From Nocardioides alcanivorans (GTDB lineage: Bacteria; Actinomycetota; Actinomycetes; Propionibacteriales; Nocardioidaceae): 64,000 nt of DNA. The notes beneath the pieces were generated by a model. The model saw only the letters and a list, made by a program, of their open reading frames with translations, was not told the origin of the DNA and did no database searches. Positions within the stretch are counted from its first letter, which is position 1. Each line of letters starts with the position of its first letter. Position numbers and translations under genes: made by a program. This document shows, in pieces, positions 1 to 8,729 of the stretch. The DNA is taken from the NCBI RefSeq assembly GCF_021555175.1, contig NZ_JAKGRW010000006.1, forward strand, positions 124,001-188,000, given 5' to 3'.

Positions 1-852
1 CTGAGGTTGCCGAGGGCGCTCATGGCCCTGGTGGTCGGTGCGGGCCTGGCCGTGGCGGGGGCCGGTATGCAGACCTTGGTCCGCAACCCTCTCGCCGATC
101 CGTATCTCCTGGGGATCAGCTCGGGCGCCTCCGTGGGCGCCACAGCTGCCATCACCACGGGGGTGCTCAGCGGCTTCGGTATCCATGCCCTCTCGGCCGG
201 GGCCCTTCTCGGGGCGATCGGATCGACCCTCCTGGTGTGGCTGGTGGCCACCGCGCAGGGCGGCCTCACCCCGCTTCGACTCGTGCTGTCCGGCGTGGTG
301 CTCTCCTCGGGCCTGTCGGCGATCGCGTCGTTCCTGGTCTTCCTCAGCGATGACCCGCGGGCAGCGAACTCGGTGATGTTCTGGATGCTGGGCAGCGTCG
401 GCGGCGCGACCTGGGAGAGGCTGTGGATCCCCACGATCGTGGTGGCCTGCGCTGCTGCGACGCTGCTTGCCCTGCACCGTTGGATGGACGCGTTGGCCGC
501 CGGGCCGGAGACTGCGGCCGCCCTGGGCGTCAACGTCGCCGTGCTGCGCACCCTCTTGTTCCTCGGCCTTGCCGTGCTGGTGGGCATCATCGTTGCGGTC
601 AGCGGCGGCATTGGTTTCGTGGGTCTGATCGTGCCGCATGCGGCACGCCTGCTGGTCGGTGCAAGACATCGGGTGGTCCTCCCGATCGCTGCGTTGGCGG
701 GTGGGACCTTCCTGGTGTGGGTCGACGTGCTGGCTCGGATCGCCGTACGCCCCCAGGAGATCCCGTTGGGTGTGGTGACCGGTGTGGTGGGTGCGCCGCT
801 CTTCCTGATCCTGATGGGCCGCGGCACCTACCGCTTCGGCGGTGAGCGATGA
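1..852 (+). CDS. FecCD/BtuC-family ABC importer permease (5' end outside window)
   Basis: Inner-membrane permease of an iron-siderophore, heme or cobalamin importer. The reading frame is open from base 1, and the first residues (LRLPRAL) match the conserved segment after the first helices of this family, so roughly 40-60 N-terminal residues lie upstream of the window. Visible hallmarks are the segment [19 protein letters not shown], the cytoplasmic coupling region around [16 protein letters not shown], and many hydrophobic helices. The stop overlaps the ATG of the ATPase gene by 4 bp, indicating translational coupling. The substrate cannot be fixed from sequence; the cobU and cobS genes about 45 kb away make cobalamin possible, but iron chelates are equally likely. 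Confidence 0.93.
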   Translation: MRLPRALMALVVGAGLAVAGAGMQTLVRNPLADPYLLGISSGASVGATAAITTGVLSGFGIHALSAGALLGAIGSTLLVWLVATAQGGLTPLRLVLSGVVLSSGLSAIASFLVFLSDDPRAANSVMFWMLGSVGGATWERLWIPTIVVACAAATLLALHRWMDALAAGPETAAALGVNVAVLRTLLFLGLAVLVGIIVAVSGGIGFVGLIVPHAARLLVGARHRVVLPIAALAGGTFLVWVDVLARIAVRPQEIPLGVVTGVVGAPLFLILMGRGTYRFGGER

Positions 853-1702
853 CAGTGCGCGTCCCGACCGAGGCACCAGCACTGCGGCTGGACGGGGTCT
901 CGGCGCGGCTCGGCAATCGTGAGGTCCTGCGTGGCGTCGACCTCGAAGTGCCGGCAGGCAGCCGTCTGGGCATCATCGGGGTCAACGGTGCCGGGAAGTC
1001 GACCCTGCTCCGGGTGCTGGCCGGAGTGCTGCGACCCAGCGCTGGGACGGCACTCATCGCCGATGCCGAGGGAGGGCTCCAGGCGACGACTCGCATGCGT
1101 TCCCGGGTCCGCGCCCGACGCCTTGCGTTCGTGCCCCAGGAAGAGGGGTTGCCGCCGAGATGCTGCTCGGCGAGATGGTTGCGCTCGGCCGGGTGCCCCG
1201 AACCCGCCCGTGGTCACGTGGTGGCCCCGAGGAGCGGCGGATCGTGCTCGCCGCCTTGGACGCGGTCGGGCTGGCCGACCACGTCGACGCACCCTGTGTC
1301 GAACTCTCCGGTGGGGAGAAGCGCCGGGCCGTGCTGGCACGAGGCCTGGCGCAGCAGTGTCCAGTGATGCTGCTGGACGAGCCGACCAACCACTTGGACG
1401 TCGCCTGGCAACTGCGTCTCCTGGAGACCGTCGCGGCGCAGTCCCAGACCCTGGTCGTCACCATCCACGACCTGGATCTGGCACTGCGTTCCTTCGATCG
1501 GTTGGCCGTCGTCGGCTGGCCGGAGGGGAGCGACAGCCGGCACGAGCCCGCGACCATCGTCGCCCAGGGGACGCCGGCCGAGGTGCTCGGCGCTGATCGG
1601 ATCCGCACCCACTTCGGCATCGGTTCGGTCCAGGTTCCGCACCCATACAACGACCAACCCCATCTGCTCATCCACCCACGAGAGGAAACTCCCACGCCAT
1701 GA
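849..1702 (+). CDS. FecE/BtuD-family ABC importer ATPase (frame broken by one missing base)
   Basis: ATPase that powers the importer formed with the flanking permease and binding protein. The Walker A motif (GVNGAGKST) lies in the starting frame; the signature LSGGEKRR, Walker B (VMLLDEPT) and H-loop (TIHD) lie in the -1 frame. One extra G in the GGGG run at 1145-1148 joins the two parts and restores a family-typical [20 protein letters not shown] junction and a 284-residue protein. No other defect is visible, so a base-calling deletion is more likely than decay. The gene overlaps its neighbours by 4 bp at each end. Confidence 0.88.
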
Positions 1703-2790
1703 CAACCTCCCTGCACCGGGCCCGCATCGCAGGCCTCGCCGCACTCGTCCTCAGCACATTGACCCTCAGCGCCTGCGGCTCGGACGACGACACGGACTCT
1801 GCCGGGTCGGCCGGGGCCGACGCCGTCAGTGTCGAGAACTGCGGGCAGCAGGTCACCGTCGACGAGCCCGTCACCGAGCTGTATGCCTATGACGGCGGCA
1901 TCATCTCCATCGTCCTGGCCGCAGGCGCCCGCGACCAGCTGGTGGCAGTGACCGGGATGGAGCGTGATGAAGCGCTCCTCGAACTCGCCTACCCGAGTGC
2001 CCGGGTCGACCAACTCAAGGTCGTGGGGGAGAGCCACCCCACCTTGGAGAACGTCCTGGCGGTGATGCCGCAGATGATGTTTGCCGGCTACGGGTACGGG
2101 TTCAGCGAATCGCGCAACCTGATGCCCGAGATGGTCAATGAACGTGGGATCGCGACCTACCTGCTCAGCGAGACCTGCCGTCAAGAAGACGGGGCGCGGG
2201 GCACGATGGCGGCTTGGGACGCGCTCACCACGGACCTGCGCAACATCGGTGCGCTGACCGGGCACAGCGAGACCGCGGAGGCGGTGGTGGCAGACATCGA
2301 GGAGCGGCGCGAAGCACTGGAGGCGGCTCCGCAGCCTGATGAGCAGCCCACCGGCTTCCTCTTCGACTCGGGCACCGATGCGATCTTCACGTCCGGCTCC
2401 TTTGGTGCGCCCCAGGCCATCTTCGACACGGCCGGGGTCACCAACGCCACGGCCGCTGTGGAGGACACGTGGACCGAGGTCGGTTGGGAGACCCTCGCGG
2501 CCGCAGATCCGGACGTCATCTTCTTCGTCGACTATCCCGACCAGTCCTATGAGGACAAGGTGAAGGTGCTCAAGCAGCATCCTGCCTCTCGGGGACTGGC
2601 CGCGGTCAAGGAGGATCGGTTCGTCAACCTGCCCTACACCATGTGGGTCTCCGGGCCGCTCAACATCGACGCCGCGGAATGGGTACGCCGGGCGGTCGAG
2701 CACTTCGGCCTTGCGCCGGCGTCGGGGATCGACCCCAGCCTGGACATCACCACCTTGGAGGAACTGCCGGGCAACGGCTGGATCGACTGA
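1699..2790 (+). CDS. Periplasmic-binding-protein-type lipoprotein of the FecCD importer
   Basis: Substrate-capturing lipoprotein of the importer, anchored on the outer face of the membrane. A signal peptide ends in a lipobox (LTLSAC, lipidated Cys26). The rest resembles class III binding proteins for iron-siderophores or cobalamin (363 residues), with the helix-linked two-lobe pattern and the late segment PLNIDAAEWVRRAVEHF. The ATG overlaps the ATPase stop by 4 bp, so permease, ATPase and binding protein form one operon. The ligand is not predictable; related proteins bind ferric siderophores, heme or vitamin B12. Confidence 0.9.
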   Translation: MTTSLHRARIAGLAALVLSTLTLSACGSDDDTDSAGSAGADAVSVENCGQQVTVDEPVTELYAYDGGIISIVLAAGARDQLVAVTGMERDEALLELAYPSARVDQLKVVGESHPTLENVLAVMPQMMFAGYGYGFSESRNLMPEMVNERGIATYLLSETCRQEDGARGTMAAWDALTTDLRNIGALTGHSETAEAVVADIEERREALEAAPQPDEQPTGFLFDSGTDAIFTSGSFGAPQAIFDTAGVTNATAAVEDTWTEVGWETLAAADPDVIFFVDYPDQSYEDKVKVLKQHPASRGLAAVKEDRFVNLPYTMWVSGPLNIDAAEWVRRAVEHFGLAPASGIDPSLDITTLEELPGNGWID

Positions 2791-2796
2791 CCAGCT

Positions 2797-2819
2797 GCTC
2801 GACCGAGCACTCGGCGAGC
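2797..2819. terminator. Stem-loop between convergent genes
   Basis: GCTCG-A-CCGAG and CTCGG-CGAGC pair with one bulged A. It sits directly after the binding-protein stop and before the 3' end of the opposing reductase gene, where a shared terminator would be expected. There is no U-tract and the apical loop is very small, so this is a modest call. Confidence 0.4.
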
Positions 2820-2832
2820 GGCGCCTGACGAC

Positions 2833-3813
2833 TCAGATGTCCAAGGTGAGCTCCGGCGTGCACGACCGCGACACGCACACGTTGATCCGCGTGTTCGCGG
2901 CGTGCTCCGCGTCGCTCTGGATCTCGTCACGATGGTCGGGGACACCCTCGATGACGCCGACGAGGCACGCGCCGCAGAATCCCTGCTCACAGGAGAGCGC
3001 AACGTCGTAGCCGTGCGATTCCAGCACGTGAGCGATCGTCTGGTCCTGCGCGACGGGCATTCGCTGGCCAGTGCTCGCCGCCACCACCGTGAAGCTGCCA
3101 CCCGTGACGTCGACCGGCTCGGACACACCGAAACGTTCGGTCCGCAGGGCCTCGGGGGCCAGGCCCGCTGCCGCGGCGTACGCCGTGATCGCCTCGAGGA
3201 ATCCCGAGGGGCCGCAGGCGTAGACGATCGTGTCGTCGCGGACGGTCCACTTCGGAGGCCCCGCGCGCAACGAGTCGTCGATGAGGGTGTCGTGGTGCAC
3301 GATGCGGTGGGCGTAGGCGCGCTGCTCGATGTGCTCACGCAGCGGCATCGGGCCACGGGAGTAGCAGTGCAGCTCGTACGACGTGCCGCTCGCCTCGAGG
3401 GTCTCGGCCATCGGCAGCAGCGGCGTGATCCCGATGCCGCCGGCGACCAGGACGGCATGGTGGGGTCCGTCGTGGAGCCCGAAGTTGTTGCGTGGATGTG
3501 AGATCCGCAGGCGGTCCCCGACCCGGAGCCGCTGGTGCACCAGCTTGGAACCGCCGCGTCCCGTGGGCTCGTGCTGCACGCACACGAGGTAGCGCGTGGG
3601 GTCGCTCACATCGATGAGGGAGTACTGACGGATCAGCGAGCCGAGGTGCACGTCGACGTGGGCGCCGGGATCGGCGCTGGGGAGCAGGCCACCGTGGCCG
3701 GCGCGCAACTCGATCAGCAGGGAGCGCTCCGAGGCCAGTCTCTGCGCATGGACCACGACATCGATCGTGTCCTGGGATGACGCGCTGGCGTCCGACGGGG
3801 CGGTGGTGGTCAT
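2833..3813 (-). CDS. PDR/VanB-family oxidoreductase (FMN or FAD, NAD, 2Fe-2S)
   Basis: Electron-transfer reductase of the phthalate-dioxygenase-reductase family, which passes electrons from NAD(P)H through flavin and a plant-type 2Fe-2S centre to a partner oxygenase or demethylase. Order of parts: flavin site RQYS at residues 62-65, nucleotide-binding GGIGITPLLP at about 125-134, CGPSGF at 200-205, and a C-terminal ferredoxin domain with Cys275, Cys280, Cys283 and Cys313. The ATG at 3813 gives 326 residues, normal for the family; a longer upstream frame lacks family similarity. No oxygenase partner is encoded next to it, so the acceptor is unknown. Confidence 0.9.
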   Translation of the reverse strand: MTTTAPSDASASSQDTIDVVVHAQRLASERSLLIELRAGHGGLLPSADPGAHVDVHLGSLIRQYSLIDVSDPTRYLVCVQHEPTGRGGSKLVHQRLRVGDRLRISHPRNNFGLHDGPHHAVLVAGGIGITPLLPMAETLEASGTSYELHCYSRGPMPLREHIEQRAYAHRIVHHDTLIDDSLRAGPPKWTVRDDTIVYACGPSGFLEAITAYAAAAGLAPEALRTERFGVSEPVDVTGGSFTVVAASTGQRMPVAQDQTIAHVLESHGYDVALSCEQGFCGACLVGVIEGVPDHRDEIQSDAEHAANTRINVCVSRSCTPELTLDI

Positions 3814-3997
3814 GGAGATGCTTTCTGGTCGGATGGGCGTCGGCTCGCCCACGCGCGGACTGTCTCCGAGGGCTGTGCGCGGCATCGCCCGCGCCATTCG
3901 AGAACCCAGGACGACAGAATCATATAAGAATATAGAATCCTCAAGTAGGGCGCCAGCCAGATGGAGCCGTCACTTGGTGAGAGCGGAGAATGGGGCC
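3814..3997. promoter_or_regulatory. Divergent promoter region with an AT-rich core
   Basis: This 184-bp gap separates the divergent reductase and CoA-transferase genes. Bases 3917-3940 are strikingly AT-rich for this genome and contain TATAAG (3923-3928) and TAGAAT (3933-3938), both plausible -10 hexamers, with near-repeated GAATCATA/GAATATA elements. I see no clear operator palindrome. Confidence 0.4.
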
Positions 3998-5506
3998 ATG
4001 ACGCACCGCATCTCCTGCCCCGTCCTGAGCTCACGCATCACCTCGGCGGCCGAGGCGGTGACGGTCATCCGACACGGTGACAACGTCGGCATCAGCGGGT
4101 TCACAGGCGCCGGCTATCCGAAGGCGGTCCCGACCGCGCTGCACGACCGTATGGTTGCCGCGCATGCGATCGGCGAGGAGCTCTCGGTGGGGCTGTGGAG
4201 CGGGGCATCGACAGCCCCCGATGCCGACGGGGTCCTGGCCGAGGCACAGGGCGTGGCGACACGGCTGCCCTACAACTCCGACCCCACGATGCGGAAGCTC
4301 ATCAATCTCGGGCAGGTGGACTACATCGATGCGCACCTGAGCCATTCGGCACAACACATGTGGTTCGGGTTCTACGGCAACCTCGACGTGGCGGTCGTCG
4401 AGGTCACCGCGATCCTCCCGGGCGGGCTGCTGGTACCGAGCAGCTCGGTCGGCAACAACAAGACCTGGTTGGAGCAGGCCGATCGGATCATCCTCGAGGT
4501 GAACTCATGGCAGCCGCGTGAGCTCGAGGGGTTCCACGACATCTACTACGGCGCGGCCCTGCCCCCGCACCGTCGTCCGATCGAGCTCACCGAACCGATG
4601 CAGCGGATCGGAGAGCCCTACCTCCGGGTCGATCCGGAGAAGGTGGTCGCGGTGGTCGAGACCGACCTTGCTGACCGCAACTCACCCTTCACTCCGCCGG
4701 GCCAGACGTCGAACGCGATCGCTGCCCATGTCATCGACTTCCTGCGACACGAGGTCGCAGCGGGCCGGATGCCGGCGGACCTGCTGCCCATCCAGTCGGG
4801 CGTGGGCAACGTTGCAAACGCCGTCCTCGCAGGGTTGGACGGAAGCGAGTTCACCGATCTCGTCGCATTCACCGAGGTGCTCCAGGACGGGATGCTGGAC
4901 CTGCTCGACAGCGGCACGATGCGGGCCGCATCGGCGACGTCCTTCGGGCTGTCCTCGCTCGGTGTCCAGCGGTTCATGGACAACATCAACGCCTACAAGG
5001 GCCGCATCCTGCTGCGGAGCGAGGAGATCAGCAACCATCCCGAGCTCGTACGACGCCTCGGGGTGATTGCGATGAACGGCCTCCTCGAGGCCGACATCTA
5101 CGGCAACGTGAACTCCACCCACGTGATGGGAAGCGCCATCATGAACGGCATCGGCGGAAGCGGTGACTTCGCGCGCAACGCGTTCCTCAACTTCTTCCTG
5201 ACGCCGTCGACGGCGAAGGACGGCGCGATCTCGGCGATCGTGCCGATGGTGAGTCACGTCGACCACACCGAGCACGACGTCCATGTCATCGTGACCGAGC
5301 ACGGGATCGCTGACCTGCGCGGCCTCGCGCCGCGAGCACGGGCGGAGCGGATCATCCAGCGCTGTGCGGACCCGGCGTTCCGGCCCGCCCTGCTCGACTA
5401 CACGGCGCGCGCCTGGGCCCAGCGACCGACCGCACGTCACACGCCCCACCTGCTCGATGAGGCGCTGAGTTGGCACCAGCGCTATCTCGAGACCGGGAGC
5501 ATGTGA
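3998..5506 (+). CDS. Acetyl-CoA hydrolase/transferase family CoA-transferase
   Basis: Family I CoA-transferase of the succinyl-CoA:acetate or propionyl-CoA:succinate type, which swaps CoA between carboxylic acids in the cytosol. The 502-residue length, the N-terminal GISGFTGAGYPKAVP segment, the glycine-rich SGVGNVANAVL at about 267-277 and the FTEVLQDG segment with probable catalytic Glu293 all fit this family, in which the glutamate near residue 294 forms the CoA thioester. The frame is open further upstream, but ATG 3998 is where family similarity begins. Acyl specificity cannot be told from sequence. Confidence 0.9.
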   Translation: MTHRISCPVLSSRITSAAEAVTVIRHGDNVGISGFTGAGYPKAVPTALHDRMVAAHAIGEELSVGLWSGASTAPDADGVLAEAQGVATRLPYNSDPTMRKLINLGQVDYIDAHLSHSAQHMWFGFYGNLDVAVVEVTAILPGGLLVPSSSVGNNKTWLEQADRIILEVNSWQPRELEGFHDIYYGAALPPHRRPIELTEPMQRIGEPYLRVDPEKVVAVVETDLADRNSPFTPPGQTSNAIAAHVIDFLRHEVAAGRMPADLLPIQSGVGNVANAVLAGLDGSEFTDLVAFTEVLQDGMLDLLDSGTMRAASATSFGLSSLGVQRFMDNINAYKGRILLRSEEISNHPELVRRLGVIAMNGLLEADIYGNVNSTHVMGSAIMNGIGGSGDFARNAFLNFFLTPSTAKDGAISAIVPMVSHVDHTEHDVHVIVTEHGIADLRGLAPRARAERIIQRCADPAFRPALLDYTARAWAQRPTARHTPHLLDEALSWHQRYLETGSM

Positions 5507-5516
5507 GTCCACGCGA

Positions 5517-6017
5517 TCAGTGCGATGTGCTGTCCTCAGGGGTGCCGGGCCGGGCCATGGCGAGTGGAAGGGCGACCAGCGCCACCAGCACGAGTGCCAG
5601 GGTCAGAGTGCCGACCACGATTGCGCTCCCACGGTCCAGAACGATGTCGAAGACGAAGAACACCGTGCCGGTGACCAGGGCGCCGATCAACGCCAGCGCC
5701 ACGCGCGCCATCACGTGTCCGACTGCGACCAGCCGTTGCTTGCGCTGTCTGCGGAAGATCTGTCGGTGCACGGCGATGGGAGCCAGGAGGCTGGAAGTGG
5801 TGCAGGCGGCCAGCACCACCAGACCCAGGTAGGTGCCCTTCTGGAAGTCGTCGAGGTCCTTGAAGGTCGGGTGGAACGGCAGGGTCAGGAGGAAACCACT
5901 CAGCAGCTGCACCCCGGTCTGGAGCGCCCGGAACTCCTGGAGCAGGTCGTTCCAGTTGCGATCCGCGCGTTGGTTGCGCGTCTCGTTGCGGCCCGTCTCC
6001 TCGCGGTTGCCGTTCAT
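5517..6017 (-). CDS. DUF6328-type membrane protein
   Basis: Small integral membrane protein of 166 residues. A polar N-terminus rich in Arg, Asn and Glu is followed by about four hydrophobic segments, with the conserved-looking block LLQEFRALQTGVQLLSGFLL and a following LPFHPTF motif. This pattern matches the uncharacterised DUF6328 family of actinobacteria. It starts at ATG 6017 and ends 10 bp from the opposing CoA-transferase stop. No function is known. Confidence 0.8.
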   Translation of the reverse strand: MNGNREETGRNETRNQRADRNWNDLLQEFRALQTGVQLLSGFLLTLPFHPTFKDLDDFQKGTYLGLVVLAACTTSSLLAPIAVHRQIFRRQRKQRLVAVGHVMARVALALIGALVTGTVFFVFDIVLDRGSAIVVGTLTLALVLVALVALPLAMARPGTPEDSTSH

Positions 6018-6040
6018 CACGAGACGGTATCCCGCTGCGC

Positions 6041-6898
6041 TCAGGGCATTCGTCCACGTGGGAGGGGTGGGGTGCTCGACTTCCGTTCCTCCGGCCGCGG
6101 TCGTGGAGGGGCCGGTGGGCGCTGGAAGGTGTCGTCCGAGTCTGACGAGCGACGCCACCAGATGACGCAGCCGAGTGAGGCAAGCACGATGGCATCCCCG
6201 ACGACGGCGTCGAGGAGGTAGTGGTTGCCGGTGAGCACGACACTGAGCACCATCAACAGCGGGATCAGCCGTCCGGCGTGGCGGATCCACCGGTTGCGCG
6301 ACTCGCGTACCAAGGCGATGCCGACGAGCAGGTCCCAGCCGACGTGGAAGCTCGGCATCGCGGCGTACGGGTTGGTGAACGCCGGTGGTTGAAGCACGCG
6401 ATAGGCATTCGTCTGAGTGGTGACCGTGTCCACGAAGCCCAGGTCCATGAGCCGAGGCGGCGCCACCGGGTGCAGGGCGACCATCACCATCCCGATCAGC
6501 CCGGAGAGGAGGAGGGCGTTGCGATAGAGGGGATAGGCATCCGGTCGTCGCCACGCCAACCACACGAAGACGGCCGCGATCACCGGCCAGTGACCGTAGA
6601 TGTAGACGGTGTTGGCGAAAGTCATCACTCCGGGCACGTCCAGTGCGAAGGCTTGCGCCGGTTGTTCGACGAAGATGCCCAGACGGCGCTCGAGGGCGAT
6701 GATCCCCATCGCGTTCGAGGTGGCGGTGTCGGCGTCACCAGCGGTGAAGCCGCGCACGCCGAAGTAGACCGCGACTCCGACGAGCATCAGCGCAACCTGA
6801 CGTGCCAGGAAGCCGATCCGGCGGGGAGCGTGCGGCGCCTCGACGAGCCGCTCAGGGGACGGGTGCCGTAGTGCGCTCGGCTGATCCAGTGCAGTCAC
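6041..6898 (-). CDS. PAP2-superfamily membrane phosphatase/phosphotransferase
   Basis: Polytopic membrane protein resembling inositolphosphotransferase-like PAP2 enzymes, which act on lipid phosphates or diphosphates at the outer membrane face. Several helices precede the segments PVAPPRLMD, AAMPSFHVGWD (SFH-type motif 2) and TGNHYLLDAVVGD (motif 3, catalytic His and Asp). The GTG at 6898 is the chosen start because homologous-looking sequence begins there; a GTG at 6955 would add 19 unconvincing residues. The 3' end lies 23 bp from DUF6328 on the same strand, so both may be co-transcribed. The substrate is unknown. Confidence 0.85.
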   Translation of the reverse strand: MTALDQPSALRHPSPERLVEAPHAPRRIGFLARQVALMLVGVAVYFGVRGFTAGDADTATSNAMGIIALERRLGIFVEQPAQAFALDVPGVMTFANTVYIYGHWPVIAAVFVWLAWRRPDAYPLYRNALLLSGLIGMVMVALHPVAPPRLMDLGFVDTVTTQTNAYRVLQPPAFTNPYAAMPSFHVGWDLLVGIALVRESRNRWIRHAGRLIPLLMVLSVVLTGNHYLLDAVVGDAIVLASLGCVIWWRRSSDSDDTFQRPPAPPRPRPEERKSSTPPLPRGRMP

Positions 6899-7125
6899 CC
6901 TCCCACCCCAGCACGTGAATGGCCCCTCCGCATCGGGGCGAACCCGGAAGTGCACCGGAGCGGAGAACCCGTGGCCGAGTGGGGCACCGGCGCGATCGAC
7001 CGTGGGATGCCGTCAGGGATCACCCTGATCTGCCTCTGAAGTCGTGACAGTTCGGTTGTCCGGCGGCGACGTCGTACGGAACTGTGGCGACCAGATCGAG
7101 ATCGGGTTCGAAGTGGAGTCGAGCG

Positions 7126-8615
7126 GTGAAGAAGGTCGTGGGATCAGTACTGGCGTTGGTGGTCGTCGCCGTCGCGGGGCTGGGGATCTGGTTCGTCGCG
7201 GAGTACCGCGGTGCAAGGGTCGACACGGTCGGCAAGGTCGACTTCGACCGCCCCATGGCGATTCCCGAGATCGCAGGATCGACGGTGGAGGCCGACGGCA
7301 CCAGGGTCTTCGAGCTGGACATCCAGAAGGGCACGACCGATCTCGGCAAGGCGCAGCCGACGAGGACCTGGGGGATCAACGGTCCCTTCCTCGGCCCCAC
7401 CCTGCGGGCGAGCCGCGGAGAGAAGGTGCGCATCGAGGCCACCAACAGCCTCGGCGAGCCGACCACGCTGCACTGGCACGGCATGCATCTCCCCGCCGAG
7501 ATGGATGGTGGCCCGCACCAGATGATCGAGGCCGGCGCCACCTGGGAACCGCACTGGGAGATCAACCAGCCCGCCGCGACGCTCTGGTATCACCCACACC
7601 TGCACGGGGAAACCGCCTCACACGTCTACAACGGGCTGGCGGGCCTGTTCATCCTCGACGATCCGAGCGAGTCCGATCTCGGCCTGCCAGACACCTACGG
7701 TGTCGATGACCTGCCTGTGATGGTCCAGGACAAGAACTTCGATGATGACGGCCAGTTCGATGACAGCCACTCGATCTTCAGCAATCTCGGCGTCCTCGGT
7801 GAGGAGATCCTCGTCAATGGGACTCCGTCGCCCTACGCGGAGGTCGGCACCGAGTCCGTGCGCCTTCGGCTGCTCAACGGCTCCGGCGGTCGGACCTTCA
7901 ACTTCACGTTCGACGATGCGCGCACCTTCGAACTGATAGCCACGGACGGGGGATTGCTCGACGCACCCGCGGCCATGGACCGACTGCAGTTGGCACCGGG
8001 CGAGCGCGCCGAGATCGTGGTGGACTTCAGCCCGGGGAGGAGGCCGTTCTCCGCAGCGAGAAGTTGGCCGGAGACAGCAACCGCTTCTCCGGCAGTGACT
8101 CCCGTTTCGACATCCTGCAGTTGCGTGCGGCCGCGACCCTCACTCCTTCGCCGGACGTGCCCAGGGCCCTTGCCACCATCGATCGCCTCGACCCGGCAAC
8201 TGCGGAGACGACTCGAAGCTTTGAGCTGCAGAGCCTGAAGATCAACGGCAAGGAGATGGACATGGCCAGGATCGACTTCGCCGCAACGGTCGGGACCACT
8301 GAGATCTGGGAGGTCACCAACACCGAGGGCGGCACCCATCACAGCTTCCACGTCCATGACGTCCAGTTCCAGGTCCTTGACGTGGCGGGGCGAGTTCCGC
8401 CGCCGGAACTGGCGGGTTGGAAGGACACCGTGTGGCTACCCGAGGGAGAGACGTTCAGGTTGATCATGCGCTTCGAGGACTACGCCGACCCTGACACGCC
8501 CTACATGTTCCACTGCCACATGCTCCGCCACGAGGACGAGGGCATGATGGGTCAGTTCGTGGTGGTCGCCCCCGGGGACTCCGCAGGCGAAGTCGCGAGC
8601 CCTCATCGGCACTGA
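7126..8615 (+). CDS. Multicopper oxidase, membrane-anchored (one missing base)
   Basis: Extracytoplasmic multicopper oxidase of the CueO/SufI-like three-cupredoxin type, oxidising Cu(I), phenols or metals with reduction of oxygen. An N-terminal hydrophobic anchor follows GTG 7126, which has a GGAG seven bases upstream. The four copper-binding segments are intact: TLHWHGMH, LWYHPHLHG, HHSFHVHD and MFHCHMLRHEDEGMMG, the last carrying the type 1 Cys and Met. The last two lie in a shifted frame; one extra G in the GGGG run at 8034-8037 repairs it to 496 residues with a smooth domain-2 to domain-3 junction. No linked copper regulator is seen. Confidence 0.9.
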
Positions 8616-8729
8616 CTCTTGGCACAGCGCCGTTCGTCGGCCAGTCTTGGGGCATTCCGTCCCGTTCGTCCTTGCGTCAACGAGGATCGATCGACGACCG
8701 TCGGCCGGCCGGGACACGAGAGGGAACAT

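Noticed and set aside
1-852. Cobalamin riboswitch for the importer
   Set aside because: The 5' end of the operon lies outside the window, so nothing can be said. None is seen before cobU either.
1054-2703. 549-codon open frame antisense to the importer genes
   Set aside because: It covers the ATPase and binding-protein genes, which have intact family motifs on the plus strand.
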